Origin: Avena insularis
Taxonomy: Eukaryota > Streptophyta > Magnoliopsida > Poales > Poaceae
Direction: 5' to 3'
DNA length: 64,000 nucleotides
Assembly: GCA_023614405.1 (NCBI GenBank)
Contig: CM042693.1
Coordinates: 155,822,731-155,886,730 of the forward strand
Shown in pieces: positions 33,707 through 44,640 of the stretch. Positions within the stretch are counted from its first letter, which is position 1; every line of letters starts with the position of its first letter. A program made the translations under genes and the position numbers. The notes under the pieces were generated by a model. The model saw only the letters and a list, made by a program, of their open reading frames with translations, did not search any database and was not told the DNA's origin.

Positions 33707-34210
33707 CCGGTACTACCGCAGCCCAGTACCGGTCGATCCTGAGACGAGCAGCCCATTCTCAGTTTGGCCCGGCACCCACTTCCGGTCCTACCGGACCGGC
33801 CCGGTAGTACCGCCCGGGTGGGCCGGTACTACCGGCTGGCCCAGGAAAAATGCCCAGATATTTTTCCCCAGATCTAGATCTTGAGCCTCGCCGCATCACT
33901 AGTCCGCACCTGCTGACACTTGCCGCAGCGTCTTTCTGCTACCGCCTTTGCCCGCTGCCGCGTTGACCTGCTGCTTGCATGCGCGCTGCTGCCCGCGCAC
34001 TGGCTAGCTGAGCTGCTGCCTGCTGCTTGCATGCGCGCAGCAACAGCTGCTGCTGCCCATTCGCTGTGCATCGCTGCGCGCGTACGACCAGGCCCTGTCT
34101 CGCTCCTGCTCTGCTTCTGTTTTTTCTTTTCCTTGCTCGCATGCGCTGCTGCTTCTACTCTGCTTTTTCCGGCACATGCGGTAGTACCGCTCAAAACCTG
34201 TACTACCGGT
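33707..34210 (+). repeat. Near-palindromic CGGTA(C/G)TACCG motifs in the C LTR
   Basis: CCGGTACTACCG (33707), CCGGTAGTACCG (33801), CCGGTACTACCGG (33823), GCGGTAGTACCGC (34178) and TACTACCGGT (34201) lie upstream of the TATA box. Similar copies are in the 3' LTR near 42080, 42106, 42586 and 42604. They could be protein-binding palindromes or hairpins; the role is unknown. Confidence 0.5.
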
Positions 34211-34250
34211 CCGTTCCGAAAAACGCCCAAACGGCTAGTTTTTCTGGGCC

Positions 34251-34260
34251 CTATTTAAGG
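34251..34260 (+). promoter_or_regulatory. TATA box in the C 5' LTR
   Basis: CTATTTAAGG after GGGCC. The same box in the 3' LTR is at about 42655-42664. It lies about 50 bp after the last palindromic motif. Confidence 0.5.
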
Positions 34261-35208
34261 CTTTGCCCTTTTTCAGTTTAGTTAGCTCCTCTATTATCTA
34301 TTAGGCTAAACTTTGTCTACGCTTACTCTAGATATTGAAGCTTGCCTAACATTTTCCCTCTGATGATTCTTGCCCATATTTGAGTGGAAAAGAGAGGAGA
34401 TCTAGCCCCACGTTTTGACCTAACCCATTCATCTCTTTGTGAGTGCATCTGTGGGGATCTATATTTTGGGGGATTTTGTGTCTCTCTTTGATTCCTCCTC
34501 TCTTGTTCCCCCAATAGCTTTAGTAGCTTTGTTGGAACTTGAGAGTGAGGGATTTGGGCATCTTTGTGGTGTTCTTGCCATTTGCATTTGGTGCATCGGT
34601 TTGAGTTCTCCTCGGAGAATTTGGTTTGAGTTACTCATTGGAGCTTGTCCCTCTTGGGTTCTTGGAACCCTAGACGGTTTGTGGCCTTGGTGGCATTGTG
34701 GCCTTTTGTGGCATTTGTTGGGAGCCTCCAATTTAGTTGTGGAGTTGTGCCCCAACCTTGTAAGAGGTTCCGGTTGCCACCGACAAGTGCACCGATAGTG
34801 GAAGCGTGGATCGATCCCATTGGGGTGAGATTCACCGGAGAATAAGGGAGGCTTTTTGTGGCGTTGGTGGTTTGATACCACCCCCTCTCCAAACGAGACG
34901 TACTCCATGTTGGGAGGAACTCGGTAAAATATCGGTGTCCCCGCGTGCCTCGGTTATCTCTATACCCGAGCTCTTTACGTATGCACTTTACATTGTGATA
35001 GCCTTCGTGCTTGAAGTAATATATATCTTGCTATCACTTTGTTGCTTGTATTGCTTAGCATAAGTTGTTGGTGCACATAGGTAAACCTTAGTTGTTTCTA
35101 GGTTGTGCTTTACAAAGTAAACACTAGTTTTATTCCGCGTTGAGCCACTCTAAGAAAAGTTTTAATCGCCTATTCACCCCCTCTAGGCGACATCCGTATC
35201 CTTTCAAT

Positions 35209-35220
35209 TGGTATCAGAGC
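35209..35220 (+). other. Primer-binding site of element C (initiator tRNA-Met)
   Basis: TGGTATCAGAGC two bases after the LTR end ...CTTTCA. Confidence 0.9.
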
Positions 35221-35260
35221 CCGGTCTCTCATTTTAGGCTTCACCGCCTTGAGAGTAAAC

Positions 35261-37668
35261 ATGTCGGCTAGAGGATTAGTGCACAATGACATGCTCACAT
35301 TCGATGGCACAAATTATGATGTTTGGAAAATTCGCATGCTTAATTTATTTCGGGAAATTCACCCAATTATCGAGGGCTATCTATATGTGGGTTTCTCTTC
35401 TCCTATGGATACACAAAACGAATCTTTAGAGGAGAAGTTGAACTCTCATATAGATGCTCTAGCTACTAAAATTCTCTTGCATGTTGTGAGAAATGCAGTT
35501 CTTTCGTCTATCATGCCTTATTCAAGCGCTCGTGAGATATGGACCAAGCTTCAAGATAAATATAGAATGTCCAACATTATTGAGGATGATTGTGTTGCTT
35601 CCACTTCCGGTCGAGATGAGTTCTCATCCTCTACCACTTCACCAACATGTGACTTTTCACAAGGTAATGATATGGTGAGTTGTGATAGAAATTTCAATAT
35701 GGATAGTGTGTTCACTATTTGTAATCTCTCATATCTATCTAGTTGCAATGATCTATCTTTGGACCTTAACACTTCGAGCTCTCAAAATTCCTCACATGCT
35801 TGTGTTAATAGTCCTTGCATATCATGTAGAAATGACTTAAATAAATCTCATGATGATATGCTCATGTTGTCTTGTTGCCATGATAAAAATGCTTCTATTT
35901 CCTCTAGTGCTTGTGTTGCTAACCATGTAGAGGAAAATGAAGATTCTATGGGCCAAGACAAGGTCTTGAAGAGAGCTACAAGTGCAATCTCATCATCACC
36001 TTCTTCCGGTTCTCACATGTGCCTTATGGCTAAGGGAACAAAGGTAACCTCTTTAGATCCCATTGTATCTCATGATGATGATGATGAGGTTGAGAATGAT
36101 AATGATGATTATTGAGGTAAGTATGATATTACCTCTATTAAGAAAATGGGTGAGGTTGTCTATAGTGCTCTCTACAAAAATAAAATTACTTCCTCCAACC
36201 TTCTTGAAATCTTGAATTATGCTATAGAAGGCAATGATCTTATTAAGGAGCAAGAAAACATAATTGATGAAAAGTTTGCACTTGAGCGTAAGTATTCTAA
36301 TGAAATTGCTCAACTAAATGACTCCCTTGAAGAAGAACAAACCACCAAAGAATCTCTTGAGGAGACTTTCACTCTAGAATTATCTAGAGTAAAAGAATAC
36401 CATGATAGAGAACTTGTGGTGGCAAACTCCTTCAAAAGTAAAAATGATGAGACTCAAGTTGCTTATGCTAAACTCCTTCAGGATTTTGAGCACCTCAAAA
36501 ATGGCTCTAGGGTCATAAAGGGTGAGCTCATCAAACTCACCGAGTCACATGAGCAACTTAAAGCCTCATATTCAAAAGAGCTTGCCAAGTTCCCTCACCT
36601 CTCGCTAATAATGATGATGCTTGTGCTACTAACTCTATTTCTTGTGAAGCATCTATTTTGGAGGAGAATGTTGAGCTAAAGGCTCAACTTGCGTTGCTAA
36701 CTAGCAACTATGGAAAATTAGAAGAAAGTCATGTCAAGATCTCAAGCTCGCATGAGGATCTTCTAGTCTCCCATGGTAGGCTAAAGTTAGCTCATCAGGC
36801 CATCATGTCAAAGGTAACATCTAGTGGGCCTCATGTGGACATTAGCACTATATCTACTCCAAATGTTATATTGCCATGTGCTAGTCCTTGTAATTCATCC
36901 TCTCACAACCATGCTATATCTCGTGATGAATTACATTCCATGCCTTGTTGCTCTAACAATGTAGCATCTGCTTCCTCTAGTACTTGTATTGAAACTAACC
37001 ATGTAGAGGAAATCAAAGAGCTCAAGGCTCAAGTCACTTCTTTGAAGAATGACTTGAAAAAGGGTCATCAAGGGAAGGCCGCACTCAACAAAATCTTGAG
37101 TGTGCAAAAATCCCCCAATGACAATAGTGGGCTTGGATTCAACTCCAATGTCAAGAACAAGTCCACTATCAAGTTGAAGCACAAGGATAACAAGAAGATT
37201 GGCCAAGATCAAGTCAAGAATCTGGCCAACATTGTTTGCTTCAAGTGCAAGGAAGAAGGGCATCATGTCAAACATTGCCCATTAAAGAAGAAGTCCCATG
37301 GCAAGAATCAACAAGGGAAGCGGCCTCAAGCTCTACATATTGTTAGAGATGGGCTTCCTCCCAATAAGACTCAAGCTATTCCTCAAGTTGTTTCTTCATC
37401 CAAGAAGAAAGATTGCAAGAGTAGAACTTGCTACATATGCCACGAGAAGGGGCACATTTCTTCCTCATGCACTATTGGTATCTCCTCATCCCATCCTATC
37501 TTGATTGATGATGCTTATTCACTTCGTAAGGATGAGGTTGGCAATGTGTTTGCCAAATTTGTTGGTGCTCAATGTGGTGTCAAGAAAAGAACCATTTGGG
37601 TTGCCAAGCCTATTGTGACTAACTTCTTAGGACCCAACTTGGTTGGGGACCAACAAGCCAAAACGTGA
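35261..37668 (+). pseudogene. Element C Gag-like protein (UBN2-type, coiled coil, two zinc knuckles), broken
   Basis: ATG 35261 (MSARGLVHNDML) opens the reading. Residues ~10-110 form the Copia Gag domain (LTFDGTNYDVWKIRML, AREIWTKLQDKYRM), followed by a Ser/Asn/Cys-rich linker. An in-frame TGA at 36113-36115 interrupts it. The same frame goes on as a long coiled coil (KFALERKYSNEIAQLNDSL, EETFTLELSRVKEYHDREL) until a shift near 36590. The last part (to 37668) has CFKCKEEGHHVKHC and CYICHEKGHISSSC, two CX2CX4HX4C knuckles that would bind RNA. It is unusually long for a Copia Gag, about 800 codons. Two lesions only, so it is relatively well kept. Confidence 0.8.
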
Positions 37669-40600
37669 TCAATAGGTGTGTTTTGGAGGGCATTGGAGAC
37701 TTGGCTACATTATGAAGAATTGATGGATCTTCATCAATTATTATTGTCAAGCCAAGCCATTTGGATTATCATGATTTTATTATATTTCCAATGTTCCTCC
37801 TTGCGGTAACATATGCTAAACTCTTTACATTAAAAGTTACTCGCCCCCTTGTGCATGTGTTGGTTTTGTATCTTCCATGTTTTTGTACATGTTGTGCTAT
37901 CCACTTAATTATCTTGAAATCAAGATTATTTGTGTATGATTAGGTGGCACACCATGTATGTGTGTTTCTTGTATTGGAGCCTTAATTGATTATATTTGAT
38001 ATCTTATTTGGATCTTTTGAGAGATTAATGGATTATCCCACTTTGGGGGAGTGTTATGCTTGGGCATTCCACAATCCTAAAAATTGTGTGTACATCAGGA
38101 ATACCACCTAGTATTTATATTCGATTATTGTCTAGTTTCTATGTGGTATAATTCTCATGAGAAATTTAAGTTTTATAATATCCATTAATTATCTCTATTT
38201 GTATCCTTTTTGCCTCGTGTTGTTTTTATGGTAGTATCACATTATGGGGGAGCCATATGCTTAGTGCATATTACAATCCTAGAAAATGTGAATATTTGAG
38301 GTTGTGTCACTTAGATTTGATATTGATAATTATCTAGCGCCTATGTGACACATTTTACTCATACAAGTTCCAACTTGCTTGAATGTTGTTGTTGATCATA
38401 TTTTGGATCTTGTATATGAGAGTGTTTCTTGGTATGTTTTTCCTCATATTTAGATCTCTATATCATCATGGAAACCATTTAATTCAAGTTACCCTAATCA
38501 CTAGTGATTGTGTGACTATTTGGAAGCTACCAATAATCTTGTTCGAAGCATCACACTTAATTCTTATATTTTGCTATAAGCTTCTTTTGTGACTATGATC
38601 TTGGATATCCATGCAAGCTACCTTGGGAAAACTATTCCCAATATTTCTTGTTCTTGGACAATGAGTACCCAATTTATGGTATAATTTATTGATCATATTC
38701 ACTTTGGCCTTTGCTTAATATTGTCCTATATTTGGCCAAGTAAATGTTTTGTGTGCTCCCATGTGTTCCTTGCTACATTTGGATTCTTTTTTATTTGTAT
38801 CCTCTTGTGTTTTTATTTAATGTAGGTAGTAGTGATGATCTCATTTGTGTGCATTTTACATTCAAAAGGAAAATCCTACATAGTGCACTATCCATGGGGG
38901 AGCTTTCCTATATTATTTAAAACACTCATATTTATGCTTCTTTGTTTGATCCATATCGGGTCTTATGTGCTTGGAACCTCAATCTTTTCGTTTTGGTACT
39001 TTGTGCCATCATGAGAAGTTTGGGGAGTTTGGTTTCTTATTGGAACCTTGCTCTTTTTGGGAGTTGGTTTTGTCTCATTCCTTGTTTCATGATTTGACCA
39101 TTTTAGAATGAGATAAATCCTTGAGCATTTTTATTTCTATCTATCTTTTGCTCTTTTGGTTTTAGCCTAGTTCATTTGTTGAACTTGTGATCTTTCATGT
39201 GTTGAATTGGTTCTTTGATACAATTTGGACACCGCTTGTCTTGTCACACTCTTGTGTGTGCCATCTCGGTTTACTTGGTGTTTTGTTCAAATTGTATCTC
39301 CTTTTTGGTTCTTGAAAGCTTTATGCATACATATTTACTATATGATTACATTATGGCATGCTTGCTTTCTTTGATCCAATATATAAGGGAAACTCCACCA
39401 ATTCCCATTGGCTAAGTTGTGCATGAAATTCAATTTCATATCAATGTGCACATAATTATGTGGAGTCTCTCCTATGTATTGTAGTTTCTCTAACTACTTT
39501 GGACCCAATAAGTTTGGGGACCATTTTGTACCAAATTGTGTCTTAGGTACATTGGAGATATATTGGATGCTTGTCTTTCATTTTTTGAAGAAATGATACT
39601 TAGAAGAAAATTCGAGGCAAGCTATAGGATGATCAACGAATTCATATCCTCTACATCCTACCAATCATATCTCGGTAACAAGTATCTCTTTCTCATTCTC
39701 ACATATCTTGATTCCAACCGTTTATCGGTTGCCTTCTAACATGAATTAATGTATTTGTAATTGGTGTAGTTCGAGCCATGGTTTTAAGAGGACTCTCTAT
39801 TGTATATGTGTTTAAGTTGAGATGAGTGCATATAATTGGGACTATACAAAATCATGCATATGATCCTCCAATCCCAAATATGTCAATCTAGCAATTTTAT
39901 TGCCTATCGTTTCATCAACTTCTCTCATACGCAATAGTGAGATTTTTGCTAGTCTATTCTATCTTATGATACTTGTTGCCTTTCTCCATATATTCCAACT
40001 TTCTCCTTTCCCTTGGTGATAGTTGTAATATATGTAGTGTGTTGGTGTTTGAAGCTCATTAATGTACAATAAGATATATGTGAGCCTTTGGCCATGCTTT
40101 GAAGCTAAAATCTTATTGATATATGTTATGACTTCATTTTTGCCTTTCATGTGCTTTCTTGTATAATCTCTTTTATGTGTGCCTATTTCTTCTTTGGCAT
40201 ATGTCTTTGTGATGTTTTCCAATTTGAGACATATGCACATATGAGGAGATAATTTTAATTGATTTTTAATCCTTGGAGACCACCTTTCTATTTCTTTTGA
40301 TTCTTTGGTGGCTTCCAAATTTAATTGCCTATGAGTGCTTGTTCCTCTTGTTTGCATCTTTGGGCACTCATATTTGTTCTCTCATGCCTTGTATTGTTAA
40401 ATGAATTCGGATGAGTGAGGATTCCATGATTATGCACCTTGTTCCCAATTACATTTATCATAATTGGTGCATTATCTTTGGGGAGCTCATTTAATTCATT
40501 TAATAATGCTCATTTGTCTCCTTTCTCATTTAGTGTATTTTAAATGCTTATGGGGGAGCGAGGATTCCATATTTGTGCATTATGTATTCCAATGCATTTA

Positions 40601-41229
40601 TTTTGAATTGTGCACAAATCTTGGGGAGCTTCTCTATTTGTTATTTAAAAACACTCTTTTGCTCATATCATAATATCTTGTTGTTTCCATTTGGACTCAT
40701 TTGTTGTTTTCAAATTTGTTTGTCGGACCGTGTAGTTGCTTGCATCATTTGACTTTATTTTTATTGCAATCTTCGGGTCCTCGATATATTTCTACTCCCT
40801 CCCATGTATTCATCATTGGATATGTGCGAAGGCACACCTTTGGAGGAATTCTTACTATATTTGCCTTCTAGAACTTGTCACCCATTTCGGCAATCGATGC
40901 CAATGGGGGAGAAGTTTTAGAGGGTTTAAGGGAAGTTGGTTTATGCATTGAGTTTGTTCTTGTGCATTTGCTTCTCATGCTCTTGCATCTTTGTTGTTGC
41001 TTAGCATGTGGTATATATAGAGGAAACTCCACCAATGCTAATGATTGGCAATATATGCAATGAAATTCAAGTTCATCACACATAAATAGATTGTGGGGGA
41101 GTTTGCTCTATATATGGTGATGGTACCAATATCACATACTTTTGTAGTATTTGATATTGGTATTACCATTTTATTCATTAATATTCCTTATATAAACCAT
41201 CTTAAAGGGATTGTCATCAATTACCAAAA
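37669..41229 (+). other. Element C non-coding tail with repeated polypurine motifs
   Basis: 3.5 kb, T-rich, without supported coding frames. TGGGGGAG occurs at 38044, 38245, 38895, 40551, 40904 and 41094, plus the true tract at 41230. Weaker TGGGGAG copies are near 39021, 40480 and 40622. Parts of the surroundings are repeated: 39376-39480 resembles 41013-41115, and 38895-38940 resembles 40622-40670. The tail seems built from diverged copies of the polypurine-tract region. Confidence 0.65.
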
Positions 41230-41239
41230 TGGGGGAGAT
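41230..41239 (+). other. Polypurine tract of element C
   Basis: TGGGGGAGAT directly precedes the 3' LTR start TGAAAG at 41240. Confidence 0.88.
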
Positions 41240-43611
41240 TGAAAGAACATGTTGGGCCCCCATGTGTGGTTTTGGTAATTAATGACAATCTTTATGGACT
41301 AATGTGTGTATTAATTTATACTTGTAGGTTTTGTCCATTGGCATCGCTTGGAGCATGTGTTGGCTTCAAGGTCAAAGAAATGCAAAGAAGATTTGTTGGG
41401 CAAGCTCAATATGCGAGGTCGATGATGAGGAATGAAGAAAGGCGTTCCATCTTGAGAAGATCAAGATCGTCTATATCGAGCTCAAGTGGAATGCTCAAGG
41501 CAAATGTACAATCTTGATAGGTTTTCCCTTTTGCCGGTCTCTTGTTGTGTGTAGGAGACCGGGTTTAGGATAGATAACCGTACTATCAAGAGGGGCTCTC
41601 GTATGAGTAATTCGGTCACATCATTCGGAGAGAGCTCAAACCTTTGCATACTTTCATCATCGTATTTGGTTGTTATTTGGTCTTATCCATGTGAGGATAT
41701 AGAGCTTGTGGTAATCTCCATAACAAGCTCTTGTTCATCAAAATCGGATCTCCCATATATATCTTGTTGCGATTTTGGTTTATGCGGCTTTTCGGTTTCT
41801 CACCAAGTGAGGTATATCACATTATTCTACTTGATACTTTATCACTTGGTGATAATCAATATTTCCACCTTTTATTGAGAATCCCTTGTTGTCCTCTATC
41901 AAACGCAATTGGAATCGGGTCAATCGGAGCTACCGTTTAAAAGTTATGTCCGTTTGAATATTTGTCGTTTTAAATTGAAAAAGAAAAGAAAAATCGGAGG
42001 CCGACTGCAGTCGAGCTTCGAGACGCGCAGCCCATTCTCAGTTTGGCCCGGCACCCACTTCCGGTCCTACCGGACCAACCCGGTAGTACCGCCCGGGTGG
42101 GTCGGCACTACCGGCCGGCCTAGGAAAAATGCCCAGATATTTTTCCCCAGATCCAGATCTTGAGCCTCACCGCATCACTGTCTAGCCGCACGCGTTGACC
42201 CGGCTCGTCGTGCGCGCCAGCTGGCCCCGCCTGGCCGCTGCGTCCGCATGCGCCTCGTTTCGCTTCGCCCACCCGCGCGCTCCCCTTGCAGCTACCGCTG
42301 GGCCGCTGCCGCTGGTCATTGCACGCTTGCCATGCGTCGCCATGCTCTCGCTGCCTTGCCGCTGCCGCGTTGACCTGCTGCTTGCATGCGCGCTGCTGCC
42401 CGCGCACTGGCTAGCTGAGCTGCTGCCTGCTGCTTGCATGCGTACAAGAATACTGCGCCCATTCATTGTGCAGTATCGCCAGACGCTGCATTTGACCAGG
42501 CCCTATCTCGCTCCTGCTCTGCTTCTGTTTTTTCTTTTCCTTGCTCGCATGCACTGCTGCTTCTACTCTGCTTTTTCCGGCACATGCGGTAGTACCGCTC
42601 GAAACCGGTACTACCGGTCCGTTCCGAAAAACGCCCAAACGGCTAGTTTGGGCCCTATTTAAGGCTTTGCCCTTTTTCAGTTTAGTTAGCTCCTCTATTA
42701 TCTATTAGGCTAAACTTTGTCCACACTTGCTCTAGATCTTGAAGCTTGCCTAATCTTTTCCCTCCGATGATTCTTGCCCATATTTGAGTGGAAAAGAGAG
42801 GAGATCTAGCCCCACGTTTTGACCTAACCCATTCATCTCTTTGTGAGTGAATCTTTGGGGATCTAGATTTTGGGGGATTTTGTGTCTCTCTTTGATTCCT
42901 CCTCTCTTGTTCCCCCAATAGCTTTAGTAGCTTTGTTGGAACTTGAGAGTATTTGGGCATCTTTGTGGTGTTCTTGCCATTTGCATTTGGTGCATCGGTT
43001 TGAGTTCTCCTCGGAGAATTTGGTTTGAGTTACTCATTGGAGCTTGTCCCTCTTGGATTCTTGGAACCCTAGACGGTTTGTGGCCTTGGTGGCATTGTGG
43101 CCTTTTGTGGAATTTGTTGGGAGCCTCCAATTTAGTTGTGGAGTTGTTCCCCAACCTTGTGAGAGGTTCCGGTTGCCACCGACAAGTGCATCGATAGTGG
43201 AAGCGTGGATCGATCCCATTGGGGTGAGATTCACCGGAGAATAAGGGAGGCCTTTTGTGGCGTTGGTGGTTTGATACCACCCCCTCTCCAAACGAGATGT
43301 ACTCCATGTTGGGAGGAACTCGGTAAAATATCGGTGTCCCCGCGTGCCTCGGTTATCTCTATACTCGAGCTCTTTACTTATGCAGTTTACATTGTGATAG
43401 CCTTCGTGCTTGAAGTAATATATATCTTGCTATCACTTTGTTGCTTGTATTGCTTAGCATAAGTTGTTGGTGCACATAGGTAAACCTTAGTTGTTTCTAG
43501 GTTTTGCTTTACAAAGTAAACACTAGTTTTATTCCGCCTTTGTTGAGCCACTCTAGGAAAAGTTTTAATCGCCTATTCACCCCCCCTCTAGGCGACATCC
43601 GTATCCTTTCA
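41240..43611 (+). repeat. 3' LTR of element C
   Basis: 2372 bp, TGAAAG...CTTTCA. It is about 108 bp longer than the 5' LTR, chiefly from the GC-rich block. The ends match the 5' LTR closely. Confidence 0.92.
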
Positions 43612-44640
43612 GTAGTGGTTGGGTATAGAATGTGCATTGATTTTAGAATGTTCAATAAATTTACTAAGAAAGATCATTATACCTTGCCCTTTATTGATGA
43701 AATGCTTGAAAGATTGTCAAAAAAGACTCACTTTTGCTTTCTTGTTGGTTATTCTAGGTTTTCTCAAATTGTTGTGAAAGCACAAGACCAAGAGAAAACT
43801 ACTTTCACTTGTAATGGTACTTATGCTTATAGGCGTATGCCTTTTGGTTTATGTAATGCTCCTGGTACCTTTCAGAGATGTATGTCTGCTATCTTTAATG
43901 GTATTTGTGAAGAAATTGTGGAGGTTTTCATGGACGATTTTTCCGTCTATGGAACTTCTTTTGATAACTGTTTGCACAACCTTGATAAAGTTTTGCAGAG
44001 ATGTGAAGAAACCAACCTTGTTCTTAATTGGGATAAATGCCATTTTATGGTTAACGAAGGGATTGTTCTTGGACACAAGATCTCTGAAAGAGGCATTGAA
44101 GTTGACAGAGCCAAAATTGAAGCAATTGATAAGATGCCTTGTCCTAAAGATATCAAAGGTATTCGTAGTATCCTTGGTCATGCTGGTTTCTATAGGAGGT
44201 TTATTAAAGATATCTCCAAAATTTCAAAGCCCCTTACTAATCTTCTTCAAAAAGATGTACCTTTTGTTTTTGATGATGATTGTAAGGAAGCTTTTGAAAC
44301 TTTGAAGAAATCTTTGACAACTACTCCTTTTGTTCAACCACTTGATTGGAGTTTACCCTTTGAAATTATGTGTGATGCTAGTGATTTTGCTGTGGGTGCT
44401 GTCCTTGGACAACATGTTGATAATAAGTTGAATGTTATTCATTATGCTGTCAAGACTCCAAATGATGCTCAAAGGAATTATGCTACTAATGAAAAAGAGT
44501 TATTAGCTGTAATCTTTGCATGTGATAAGTTTACGCCTTATATTGTTGATTCAAAGGTCACTATTCATGCTGACCATGCAGCTATCAAGTACCTTATGAC
44601 AAAGAAGGACTCTAAGCCTAGACTTATCAGGTGGTTTTTC
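43612..44640 (+). pseudogene. Athila-like reverse transcriptase (rest) and RNase H
   Basis: It resumes at the GTAGT duplication in RT: YRMCIDFRMFNKFTKKDHY, PFGLCNAPGTFQ, then the catalytic box VEVFMDDFSVYG (FMDD at 43927-43938), intact. RNase H follows with CDASDFAVGAVLG, NEKELLAVIFACDKF and HADHAAIKYL, so its acidic residues are kept. A shift after KDSKPRLIRW (near 44635) breaks it. RT is split by element C, so no product is possible. Confidence 0.87.

Larger units (their letters stand above)
32943..35206 (+). repeat. 5' LTR of element C
   Basis: 2264 bp. It matches 41240-43611 except for a GC-rich block (about 33700-34130 versus 41990-42530), where the two LTRs differ in length and order of short CTGCTGCC / TTGCATGCGCGC repeats. 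It contains several near-palindromic CGGTACTACCG motifs. Confidence 0.92.
32943..43611 (+). mobile_element. Element C: gag-only, Copia-type LTR retrotransposon
   Basis: 10,669 bp with LTRs 32943-35206 and 41240-43611 (TGAAAG...CTTTCA), iMet-type primer site, a long gag-like region (35261-37668), 3.5 kb of non-coding DNA and a polypurine tract. The Gag has the FDGTNYDVWKIRML motif of the DUF4219/UBN2 Copia Gag family and two zinc knuckles. No protease, integrase, RT or RNase H is present and no trace of them is seen in the 3.5-kb tail. It therefore depends on another element, perhaps of the SIRE/Maximus type (inference). Confidence 0.88.

Noticed and set aside
33920..34258. 112-codon frame (and overlapping frames on both strands)
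   Set aside because: Cys/Ala/Leu-rich reading of CTGCTG repeats in the C LTR, not conserved with the 3' LTR.
34439..35063. Frames of 85-149 codons on both strands in the C LTR
   Set aside because: The same frames recur at 42924-43462 only because the LTR is duplicated. They overlap on both strands and lack any domain; treated as leader sequence.
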